From: an uncultured Oscillospiraceae bacterium
Lineage (GTDB): Bacteria > Bacillota > Clostridia > Oscillospirales > Ruminococcaceae
Assembly (NCBI GenBank): GCA_934486875.1
Contig: CAKSPU010000004.1
Coordinates: 17,211 to 81,210, forward strand
Direction: 5' to 3'
DNA length: 64,000 nt
Shown here: one piece after another, positions 41,439 to 48,442 of the stretch
Position numbering within the stretch: position 1 is the stretch's first letter
Layout of the letters: the number at the start of each line of letters is the position of its first letter
Translations under genes and position numbers: made by a program
Notes under the pieces: generated by a model
Database searches by the model: none
The model's input: the letters and a program-made list of their open reading frames with translations, nothing else
Told to the model about the DNA's origin: nothing

Positions 41439-41525
41439 TCAGAGTTTTATTTCGTTCGGGCAACATCGCTGCATTCGCCCGAATCTGAAATTCGCTCTTA
41501 CAAGCTTGGTAAAAAAACTGTTCAT
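41439..41525 (-). CDS. 28-residue peptide gene between metI and metQ
   Basis: Begins MNSFFTK, contains LVRANFRFGR and ends MQRCCPNEIKL, stop TGA. AAAGGAG overlaps the metI stop and lies 6 nt before the ATG. The ten-residue core is identical to that of the peptide upstream of sbp (37502-37561). It contains a Met codon followed by CGA-TGT-TGC (Arg-Cys-Cys). TTCGGGC and GCCCGAA inside the gene can form a 7-bp hairpin whose loop holds the Cys codons. A ribosome paused for lack of Cys would change that fold (inference). Confidence 0.7.
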   Translation of the reverse strand: MNSFFTKLVRANFRFGRMQRCCPNEIKL

Positions 41526-41537
41526 TGCGGTCTCCTT

Positions 41538-42212
41538 TTATCTGATACGCTTATCTGTCTTTCTTGCGATAAACATACCCGTTTCCTGAATTATCTGAAC
41601 GATGATTATGGTAAGCAGAACGCATATCCAGATGATGTCATCGTTGAAACGCTGATATCCGAAGCTTACGGCTATCATTCCCAGTCCGCCGCCGCCGATT
41701 GTTCCTGCCATTGCGGAGTAGCCGAGAATGGTAACGAGGGAAATAACGCTGCCCACGATAAGGGAGGGCTTTGCTTCGGGGATAAGCACCCGACAGATTA
41801 TTCTCATATCGGAAGCACCCATTGATTTTGCGGCTTCAATAACTCCGCCGCCCACTTCCTTGAAGGAGGACTCCGCCATTCTCGCAACATACGGAGCTGC
41901 GGCGATGACGAGGGTGACTATCATTGCGTTGTTGCCGAGGCTCGTGCCTGTGATGAGCTTTGCCACGGGGAGCATCGCAACCATTAAGATAACAAAGGGA
42001 ATGCTTCGGAAGATGTTGACAAGCACGCTCACAATGCGGTACAGCCAGGGCATCGGGTGAATGCCGTCCTTGGCGGTGACGTTTAAAAGTATTCCCAGGG
42101 GAAGCCCGATAAGGTATGAGAAGAATGCGGAAACAAAGGTCATATAAACGGTTTCCCATATGCCTTTCTGAATGGTTCCCGAATCCCAGAGCTTTATAAG
42201 CAGTTCGGACAT
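41538..42212 (-). CDS. metI: Methionine ABC transporter permease MetI
   Basis: 224 residues, five membrane segments, with the family motif FRSIPFVILMVA and the EAA-like loop GVIEAAKSMGASDMRII. Its start directly follows the metN stop. Confidence 0.95.
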   Translation of the reverse strand: MSELLIKLWDSGTIQKGIWETVYMTFVSAFFSYLIGLPLGILLNVTAKDGIHPMPWLYRIVSVLVNIFRSIPFVILMVAMLPVAKLITGTSLGNNAMIVTLVIAAAPYVARMAESSFKEVGGGVIEAAKSMGASDMRIICRVLIPEAKPSLIVGSVISLVTILGYSAMAGTIGGGGLGMIAVSFGYQRFNDDIIWICVLLTIIIVQIIQETGMFIARKTDKRIR

Positions 42213-43208
42213 TTATTCCGCCTCCGTTTCGCTGAATTTTATGCCGTTGTCATCAAGATATTTTGTAACTCTCTCCGCAATGACACTATCATCGGGGAGA
42301 CCTATGATTATCTGACCGAACGCCTTGCCGCCAACGTCCCGGGTATCCGCTTTCAGGATATTGAGGGGAGCCTGACAGCTGAGAATAAGGTTTGCGATAA
42401 CAGGCTTGTAGGAGGTCTCGCCGTCAAAGATGATGCGAATGACTCTGCCGCCCTTTATCTCCTCTGCGGTGTTAACGGAGGGGAGAATGAGCTTTCTTGC
42501 AATGTCCGACCTGGGATTTGCGAAAAGCTCGCTTACGGGGGCAAGCTCCGCAACATTTCCGCCGTCAAGGACAGCCGCCCTGTCGCATATGCTCTCGATG
42601 ACCTTCATTTCGTGGGTGATAACGATTATGGTAACTCCAAGTTCCTTGTTTACCTTTTTCAGGAGGTCAAGTATGGAACGGGTGGTGTCGGGGTCAAGGG
42701 CGCTTGTTGCCTCGTCGCAGAGGAGATATTTCGTCTCCGCCGCAAGGGCTCTGGCAATTGCCACACGCTGCTTCTGACCGCCCGAAAGCTGTGAGGGATA
42801 GGAGCTTTCCTTGTCCGCAAGTCCTACAAGTTCAAGAAGCTCTCTTGCTCTTTTTACTGCCTGCTCCTTGGGAACTTTGGCTATTTCAAGGGGGAAGCAG
42901 ATGTTTTTCAGGACTGTTCTCTGCTCGAGAAGATTGAAGCCCTGGAATATCATTCCGATGCTTCTGCGCTTTATGAGAAGCTGTTTTTTGGAAAGTGCGC
43001 CCATTTCATCGCCGTCAATTATGACCTTGCCCGAGGTGGGGACTTCAAGGAAATTTATGCAGCGCACAAGCGTACTTTTTCCCGCTCCCGAAAGACCGAT
43101 AATGCCGAAGATCTCGCCGTCATTTATAGTGAGATCCACGTCCGAAAGGGCGGTGAAGCCCCCTGCCGAGGTCTTATAGGTCTTTGAAAGATTTTCTATC
43201 TGTATCAT
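42213..43208 (-). CDS. metN: Methionine ABC transporter ATPase MetN
   Basis: 331 residues. Walker A GLSGAGKST, signature LSGGQKQRVAIARALA, Walker B LLCDEATSALDP, H-loop ITHEMKV. The C-terminal NIL/ACT-like domain (about 255-331) is the methionine sensor that inhibits transport. Fused to the metI start without a gap. Confidence 0.95.
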   Translation of the reverse strand: MIQIENLSKTYKTSAGGFTALSDVDLTINDGEIFGIIGLSGAGKSTLVRCINFLEVPTSGKVIIDGDEMGALSKKQLLIKRRSIGMIFQGFNLLEQRTVLKNICFPLEIAKVPKEQAVKRARELLELVGLADKESSYPSQLSGGQKQRVAIARALAAETKYLLCDEATSALDPDTTRSILDLLKKVNKELGVTIIVITHEMKVIESICDRAAVLDGGNVAELAPVSELFANPRSDIARKLILPSVNTAEEIKGGRVIRIIFDGETSYKPVIANLILSCQAPLNILKADTRDVGGKAFGQIIIGLPDDSVIAERVTKYLDDNGIKFSETEAE

Positions 43209-43242
43209 ATTTTCTTATGACCGTTCCTTTTTTATTATTGTG

Positions 43243-43869
43243 TCAGGCTGTCACATACTCGGATATTTTGCTGAAAATTGCGTGGGCAAGCTGTTTGTGA
43301 CCTGCTCTGTCAAGATGCTCCCTGTCCGCACGGGAGGGTGATGCGTGGTCTGATGCCGCAAGGAAATCACAGCCTGTTTTTCTTGCCACATACGAATATG
43401 CTTCCTTGAGCTTTCGGGAAACTCTCACGGAGTTTTCGTCAAACTCTTCGTCATAGCCCTTTTCGCCCACGCCGTCGGCAAGATGAATGGGGGAAACCAG
43501 AAGTATCTTTACGCTCGGGTCATACCGCCTGACCTGAGCCACAAGCTTTTCAACTCCCTGCGCAATGTCATCGGGAGCGTTTTGGTAGCAGCTCTTGCAG
43601 TCGTTTGTGCCAAGCATTATTATAACATAGCCCGGGGTGTGGCTTTCAAGAAGAATGGGAAGAACGTCGCTGCCCTTTCTGCCTGTGCGGTATGTGTCCT
43701 CAAAATCCGTAGTTCTTCCGCACAAGCCCTCCTCGTCAACGTGGAAGCCAAGGGGCGAAAGCCTGCTGCTGAGAATGCCCGTCCAGCGCTCGCTGAAATC
43801 ATATCTCAGCTTTGTTTCGGGGTCATAGCCGTATGTATTTGAGTCTCCGAAGCACAAAAGGTTTTTCAT
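43243..43869 (-). CDS. GDSL/SGNH-family esterase
   Basis: 208 residues, no signal peptide. Catalytic blocks: FGDSNTYGYDP (Ser near residue 9), GLCGRTT (Gly), MLGTNDCK (Asn) and DREHLDRAGH (Asp/His). Resembles intracellular arylesterase-type SGNH hydrolases. First gene of the metNIQ transcription unit; the link to methionine uptake is not obvious, though release of O-acetyl groups would be a conceivable theme. Confidence 0.85.
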   Translation of the reverse strand: MKNLLCFGDSNTYGYDPETKLRYDFSERWTGILSSRLSPLGFHVDEEGLCGRTTDFEDTYRTGRKGSDVLPILLESHTPGYVIIMLGTNDCKSCYQNAPDDIAQGVEKLVAQVRRYDPSVKILLVSPIHLADGVGEKGYDEEFDENSVRVSRKLKEAYSYVARKTGCDFLAASDHASPSRADREHLDRAGHKQLAHAIFSKISEYVTA

Positions 43870-43930
43870 TTTCTTCCCTCCCTGCGATATCTTTTCTGAA
43901 ATGTCTTTAAATCCTATCGTTTATGTATGT

Positions 43931-43959
43931 ATTATAGCATTCTTTTTCAAACAAGTCAA
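43931..43959 (-). promoter_or_regulatory. Promoter of the esterase-metNIQ operon
   Basis: Minus strand TTGACT (43954-43959) and TATAAT (43931-43936), 17-nt spacer. The intergenic region to the LysR gene is otherwise AT-rich without other genes. Confidence 0.8.
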
Positions 43960-44005
43960 ATTCATCTTTTTTATACTCAGTTATAAAAAAAACTTATAGC
44001 TTGTG

Positions 44006-44034
44006 TTGACTTACATAAAAAAATTCGGTATAAT
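44006..44034 (+). promoter_or_regulatory. Promoter of the LysR gene
   Basis: TTGACT (44006-44011) and TATAAT (44029-44034), 17-nt spacer; it leaves a 5' leader of about 170 nt. The -35 boxes of the two divergent promoters are about 47 nt apart, a fitting place for a LysR operator. Confidence 0.8.
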
Positions 44035-44213
44035 AGAAAACAAATAGGCAGTTTGACTACCAAGCCGCACAATTTGTATCTTATAACCGATAATTTTAAA
44101 AATATTTCTCACCAATTTCCAATAAAGTCACACATATGCACAATATTGCAAAAAAATTCCGCACTATTTTTTGACCATATGTTCAACAGACCTAACTGAA
44201 AGGAACCGTAAAA

Positions 44214-45140
44214 ATGACCTTACAGCAGATAAAATATGTTATCACAATAGCTGACACAGGCTCGATGAACAAGTCAGCAGAGCAGCTTTTTGTGTCCCAG
44301 CCCTCTCTCACAAGCGCCGTGAAGGAGCTTGAAAAGGAGCTTGGGATAATGATATTCCGCCGAACCGCAAAGGGCGTGATGCTCACAAATGAGGGGGCGG
44401 ATTTTCTTATCGGCGCAAGACAGCTTTATCAGCAGTATGAGCTTCTCACCGACCGCTACTCCGCCGCAGGCAGCTTCAAGCGCAAATTCGGCATCTCCAC
44501 CCAGCACTATTCCTTTGCGGTGAAAGCCTTTGTGGAGACGGTAAAAAAATACGGAGCCACCAATTTTGAGTTCGCCATAAGGGAGACAAAGACCCTTGAG
44601 GTCATTTCCGACGTGGGCAGTCTCCGAAGCGAGATCGGCATTCTTTACAAAAGCGACTACAACCGCAGGATAATCGACAAGCTGCTCCGTGAGAACGAGC
44701 TTGACTTTTTTCCTCTCATAAACTGCCGTGCATATGTATATCTCTGGAAAAATCACCCGCTGGCGGAGGAAAGCTCCATTTCACTTGAACAGCTGAGGGA
44801 TTATCCGAGGCTGTCCTTTGAGCAGGGAGCCCAAAGCTCCGTATATCTTGCGGAGGAAATTCTCAGCGAGAATGAATATCCCCAGACTATCACCGCAAAT
44901 GACCGTGCCACCCAGCTGAATCTTATGGTTGGGCTGAACGGCTACACCCTCTGCTCGGGCATAATCTGCGAGGAGCTGAACGGTGAAAATTTCATTGCCG
45001 TGCCTTTCAGAGAGGACGAGAGCAACCGCAACGTGACTATGGAGATAGGATATCTTGTTAAAAAGCACAGCCGTCTGAGCAGCATTGCCGCCGATTACAT
45101 TGAAAATGTAAAGGAATATCTAAAGCACGTAAAGGTGTGA
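44214..45140 (+). CDS. LysR-family regulator divergent from metNIQ
   Basis: 308 residues. N-terminal LysR helix-turn-helix (TLQQIKYVITIADTGSMNKSA, LFVSQPSLTSAVKELEKELG) and a substrate-binding effector domain. AAAGGAACC leads into the ATG. By position it is likely to regulate the esterase-metNIQ operon and may respond to a sulfur metabolite such as O-acetylhomoserine or O-acetylserine, as other LysR regulators of sulfur genes do (inference). Confidence 0.9.
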   Translation: MTLQQIKYVITIADTGSMNKSAEQLFVSQPSLTSAVKELEKELGIMIFRRTAKGVMLTNEGADFLIGARQLYQQYELLTDRYSAAGSFKRKFGISTQHYSFAVKAFVETVKKYGATNFEFAIRETKTLEVISDVGSLRSEIGILYKSDYNRRIIDKLLRENELDFFPLINCRAYVYLWKNHPLAEESSISLEQLRDYPRLSFEQGAQSSVYLAEEILSENEYPQTITANDRATQLNLMVGLNGYTLCSGIICEELNGENFIAVPFREDESNRNVTMEIGYLVKKHSRLSSIAADYIENVKEYLKHVKV

Positions 45141-45142
45141 TA

Positions 45143-45643
45143 TCACTCGTCGTAAAGGCTTTTCGCAAGCTTTTCAAGCCCCTCTGCGCCCACGTAAACG
45201 GGGAATTTTCCCGTAAGCTCTGTAGTCTGACCGTTTAGCATTCCCGTGTGGAATGAAATGTGGCGGAACTGGAGGAGCACAAGCTCGAAGCGGGTATAGG
45301 GGCATACGGTGGGCTTTTCGTACAGCATTTCATCTGTAAGGGTATTAAGATAGTCCGCTGTTTTCTTCCGAACTGCACTCAAATACACAAGCAGCTCTTC
45401 ATCGGTAAGCGTGATATCACAAGGGTTGTCGGGGTTATCCATACCGTTTTTGTGAAAGGTTGGCTCGGTGAAAGCTGTGGGGTCAAAGAACCATTTATCC
45501 GCCGAATGTATGGTGTGATATGCATATCTCCAGGCGTGTGTGCCGCAGACAGGGGCATTTCGGTCATAGGTTTTTAGGGCAGTTTCAAGGTTTATAAAAT
45601 TTATCTCAGCCTGCTTTTTTATAAGGGCGCAGAGAGTCGTCAT
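45143..45643 (-). CDS. DinB-superfamily protein
   Basis: 166 residues, all-helical. The pattern HTIHSADKWFF near residue 43 and QFRHISFHTGML near 126 gives the His residues expected of the DinB/YfiT metal site. Enzymatic role unknown; some members are metal-dependent thiol transferases. Convergent with the LysR gene (2 nt apart). Confidence 0.7.
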   Translation of the reverse strand: MTTLCALIKKQAEINFINLETALKTYDRNAPVCGTHAWRYAYHTIHSADKWFFDPTAFTEPTFHKNGMDNPDNPCDITLTDEELLVYLSAVRKKTADYLNTLTDEMLYEKPTVCPYTRFELVLLQFRHISFHTGMLNGQTTELTGKFPVYVGAEGLEKLAKSLYDE

Positions 45644-45672
45644 ATTATCACTTCCGTTTCAGTTTTTTGGCA

Positions 45673-46419
45673 TTACCATCGCCCCATATTTCTGTTATGC
45701 TTTTCATAATAGACCTTTTCAAGCTCTTGGGGTGAAATATCAAAGCACAGCAGCACATCGTTATAATACATCATAGCGTCGCACATTTCCTCAATAAAAT
45801 GTCGGCGCAATGCTTCATCGGACATAATTTTTCCGCTTCCGTTTTTCTTGATAACATCAGCCGCCTCTCCAAGCTCGCCGTACAGCCAGAGAAGCTTGTC
45901 ACGAGCCTTTTCGGGAGATAACCCGCCCCATTTATCATAATATTTTTTCTGCAATGCCCTTTGCATATCCTGCATTTTGGCAAGCTCCAAGCCGCTTTTT
46001 ACTGTTGGAAAATTCCTGACCTTATCAAACAAAAAGGGCTGTATATCGGGGTATGTAAGCTCTTCGGGCAGATCATCAAAAAGTCGGATACACTCAATCT
46101 CGCTGTGAAGCTCAGCTTCAAGCTCATAAATTTCCGCAAAATAAAGCATACCGAAGGTCTCTGTGCCGTCTATATCCACCGAATAAACGCAGACGGGGAA
46201 AATATCATACCTCACCGCCCCCGTTTCCTCATAAAGCTCACGCCGTGCGGTATCGGATATATTTTCCCCAACTTCACGATGTCCCCCGGGTATCTCAAAG
46301 GTCGCACGCTCCCTATGCCTGCACCATACCCATTTGCCGTTATACCTTGCGGCAATGACTGCGTATTTCAGTCTGCCGTCCGAAACGCTTTCGTAAAAAT
46401 TCACCTTGATTCCGCTCAT
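45673..46419 (-). CDS. NUDIX-MazG fusion pyrophosphohydrolase
   Basis: 248 residues. N-terminal NUDIX domain with a complete box at 46-67 (G46-x5-E52-x7-R60-E61-x-x-E64-E65-x-G67). The C-terminal part (about 160-248) is MazG-like: YGELGEAADVIKK and EEMCDAMMYYNDVL give the EExxE/ExxD metal site. Both domains hydrolyse nucleotide-type pyrophosphates; the fusion points to clean-up of non-canonical nucleotides. GGAGGAG precedes the ATG. Confidence 0.85.
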   Translation of the reverse strand: MSGIKVNFYESVSDGRLKYAVIAARYNGKWVWCRHRERATFEIPGGHREVGENISDTARRELYEETGAVRYDIFPVCVYSVDIDGTETFGMLYFAEIYELEAELHSEIECIRLFDDLPEELTYPDIQPFLFDKVRNFPTVKSGLELAKMQDMQRALQKKYYDKWGGLSPEKARDKLLWLYGELGEAADVIKKNGSGKIMSDEALRRHFIEEMCDAMMYYNDVLLCFDISPQELEKVYYEKHNRNMGRW

Positions 46420-46445
46420 AAAACGCTCCTCCGTTCCTCATATAC

Positions 46446-46478
46446 AAAAAGGCGCAAAGTCAGAAACTCTGCGCCTTT
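46446..46478 (-). terminator. Terminator of RNase P RNA
   Basis: Stem AAAGGCGCA / TGCGCCTTT followed by TTTTTG on the minus strand, just after the rnpB 3' end. Confidence 0.8.
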
Positions 46479-46490
46479 ATTTTCAAAAAA

Positions 46491-46836
46491 TGCGACTAAG
46501 CCGATAAGCCGGGTTTTGTCGTGTGCGGAAATCTATCTGAGCGAATCGTCGCCGAAACGCTTTAGCCGTCATTACGGTACGTCTGCCGAGCAGACATTGA
46601 CGTACACGTACCAATAGACGTTGCATCGGATAGGGTTTACACGGCAGCGGTGTCTCCACCGCTCCGGTGAGCTCTTGCCTCACCATTCCACCCTTACCTC
46701 TTTGCAGAGGCGGTATATTTTCTGCTGCACTGTCCCTAAGGTCGCCCTCGGCTGCCGTTAGCAGCTATCCTGCTCTGTGATGCCCGGACTTTCCTAACAC
46801 ATATGAAATGTGTTCAACCGCATAGCTTACTCGCAA
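46491..46836 (-). ncRNA. rnpB: RNase P RNA (class A)
   Basis: Conserved blocks read on the minus strand: GGAAAGTCCGGGC, GCCGAGGGCGACCTTAGGG, ACAGTGCAGCAGAAAATA, GTAAGGGTGGAATGGTG with GCAAGAGCTCACC, and the 3' part ACAAAACCCGGCTTATCGGC. GCGAGTAAGC at the 5' end pairs with GCTTAGTCGC at the 3' end (P1, one mismatch). It processes the 5' ends of tRNA precursors. End positions are estimated from P1 and the promoter. Confidence 0.97.
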
Positions 46837-46841
46837 AGCTT

Positions 46842-46870
46842 ATTGTACCACATTTGCGGATTTATGTCAA
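46842..46870 (-). promoter_or_regulatory. rnpB promoter
   Basis: Minus strand TTGACA (46865-46870) and TACAAT (46842-46847), 17-nt spacer. MITE copy B begins 17 bp further upstream. Confidence 0.85.
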
Positions 46871-46887
46871 GCATTATAACAGTTTTA

Positions 46888-47045
46888 TACTAAAAACAAA
46901 TTGTTCTATAGATAAAGCCGACAGATGAAATAAGACCAGTCAAGGAAAGCGACCGCAGGCGGGCTTTGCGCCCTCCAAAGGAGCTTGACGCAGAATGGGC
47001 TTATTTCAGCCGAGGATTTGTCTATAGGTTAATTGGTTTTTAGTA
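46888..47045 (-). mobile_element. MITE-like palindromic element, copy B (158 bp)
   Basis: Same length as copy A and, by eye, about nine differences from it when inverted. Ends TACTAAAAACAAATT / AATTGGTTTTTAGTA (one mismatch). Flanking triplets TTA and TCA suggest a mutated target duplication. Its right end overlaps the 3' end of the GNAT gene and supplies the stop codon; its left end lies just upstream of the rnpB promoter. Confidence 0.8.
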
Positions 47046-47529
47046 TCAATTCATAATTGTCGATGCTCTGATATTTTCCGTGCTTGAAGCCCACCTCGTG
47101 AAGAGTTCCGCAGAATGTGAAGCCGAATTTGTCGTGAAGCGCCTCGCTGGCAGCATTTCCCGATGTGATGACCGAAACTATGAGATGAAACCGTCCACGC
47201 TCACGTGCCATATCCAGTATTGCTCCCATAAGTGCGGAGGCTGCGCCCTGTCGGCGGCATTCGGGTGCAATGTAAACAGACAGCTCGGCGGTGGATCTGT
47301 AGGCTTCCTTGTCACGATAGGGCGACAATGTGGCATAGCCCATCACAACGCCGTCTTTTTCCGCAACGATAAGGGGGTGATCCTCGGTCTGATGCGCACA
47401 AAACCACTGCTCCCTGTCCGCAAGCTCCTTGGGATTAAGGTCGAGGGTGGAGACCCCGTTTATTACCTCGTAATTATAGATATCAAGCAGCCTTGGGATA
47501 TCCTTTTTTTCACCTTTTCTGATAAGCAT
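47029..47529 (-). CDS. GNAT acetyltransferase, phosphinothricin-acetyltransferase-like
   Basis: 166 residues from ATG 47529 (GGAAG at a suitable distance; ATG 47535 is too close). GNAT fold: LSVYIAPECRRQGAASALM is the acetyl-CoA loop, SGNAASEALHDKFGF the second conserved block. Resembles the PAT/Bar group that acetylates amino acid-like amines. The last codons (ILKTN, stop) come from the end of MITE copy B, so the original C-terminus was replaced. Confidence 0.85.
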   Translation of the reverse strand: MLIRKGEKKDIPRLLDIYNYEVINGVSTLDLNPKELADREQWFCAHQTEDHPLIVAEKDGVVMGYATLSPYRDKEAYRSTAELSVYIAPECRRQGAASALMGAILDMARERGRFHLIVSVITSGNAASEALHDKFGFTFCGTLHEVGFKHGKYQSIDNYELILKTN

Positions 47530-47605
47530 AAACATCTTCCTTTGGCTTTTTTCTGATTATACACCCATTTGCATCATACTTTTTCTTGATTTTGTAAAAT
47601 AATTG

Positions 47606-47634
47606 TTGCAATATGATTGTTTTTATGCTATAAT
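47606..47634 (+). promoter_or_regulatory. Promoter of the LppM-like gene
   Basis: TTGCAA (47606-47611) and TATAAT (47629-47634), 17-nt spacer, about 30 nt before the start. Confidence 0.7.
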
Positions 47635-47665
47635 GTTTATAAATCTATATTAGGGGGATATTACT

Positions 47666-48325
47666 ATGAATACAATTTTCAAAAAAATCGGGGCGGCACT
47701 TTGCGGAATTATGGTGGCGGCAGGGCTTTCGGGCTGTATGCGCATCGGCGTGGGTGTGGAGATGAAAAGCAACGGCACGGCTTCTCTTTCCGCAATGTAC
47801 GCAATGTCTGCGGATTACTGCACTGAGGAGGATTTTAAGGACGAGGGTCACGAGGTCAAGACCTTTAACATTGACGGCAAGGATTACATCGGCTACGAAT
47901 ACACCGAGGATTACAGCAGCTATGATGAACTGAGCGCAAATCTTACCACCCTCAGCGAGGACGGCACAAGCCTTTTCACATCTGCAAAGGCTGAGAAAAA
48001 GGGCGGACTTTTCACATCTGTCTACACCTTTGATGCTGTTATGCCGCCGCTTCTCGGTGATGATGCCTCTGAATACGGGGATATGGCTTCAAGTATGATA
48101 GCTGTGGATTTCACCCTGAAAATGCCCGGAGCTGTGAAATACTGTGAGGGCGGCACAATTAATGATGACGGCAGCATAAGATTTACCGTTGACCCATCAA
48201 AGGAATGCACCTTTTCCTGTGAATCAAGCGAAACAAATTTCGTGAACATTTTCATTATCGTTGCTGTGGTTATCGTTGTTATCGGCGTGCTGATTGTCAC
48301 CGCTTCAAAGAAGAAAAACAACTGA
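47666..48325 (+). CDS. LppM-like lipoprotein with C-terminal membrane anchor
   Basis: 219 residues. Lipobox LSGC (Cys about 24), then a beta-rich extracellular domain (MRIGVGVEMKSNGTASLS) similar to the LppM domain, and a C-terminal membrane helix (FIIVAVVIVVIGVLIV) with a Lys tail. Surface-anchored at both ends. Function unknown. Single gene followed by a terminator. Confidence 0.7.
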   Translation: MNTIFKKIGAALCGIMVAAGLSGCMRIGVGVEMKSNGTASLSAMYAMSADYCTEEDFKDEGHEVKTFNIDGKDYIGYEYTEDYSSYDELSANLTTLSEDGTSLFTSAKAEKKGGLFTSVYTFDAVMPPLLGDDASEYGDMASSMIAVDFTLKMPGAVKYCEGGTINDDGSIRFTVDPSKECTFSCESSETNFVNIFIIVAVVIVVIGVLIVTASKKKNN

Positions 48326-48333
48326 TGATACAC

Positions 48334-48373
48334 AAAAAGCTCCTCTGCATCTTGTTTGCAGAGGAGCTTTTTT
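48334..48373. terminator. Terminator after the LppM-like gene
   Basis: Stem AAAAAGCTCCTCTGCA / TGCAGAGGAGCTTTTTT. Can act for the plus-strand gene and, less clearly, for pckG. Confidence 0.88.
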
Positions 48374-48442
48374 GTGTAAAAAGCGCTCCGAGCTTAATTG
48401 ACCCGGAGCGCAAATTATTTATTCAGCCTGATATGAACCGAA

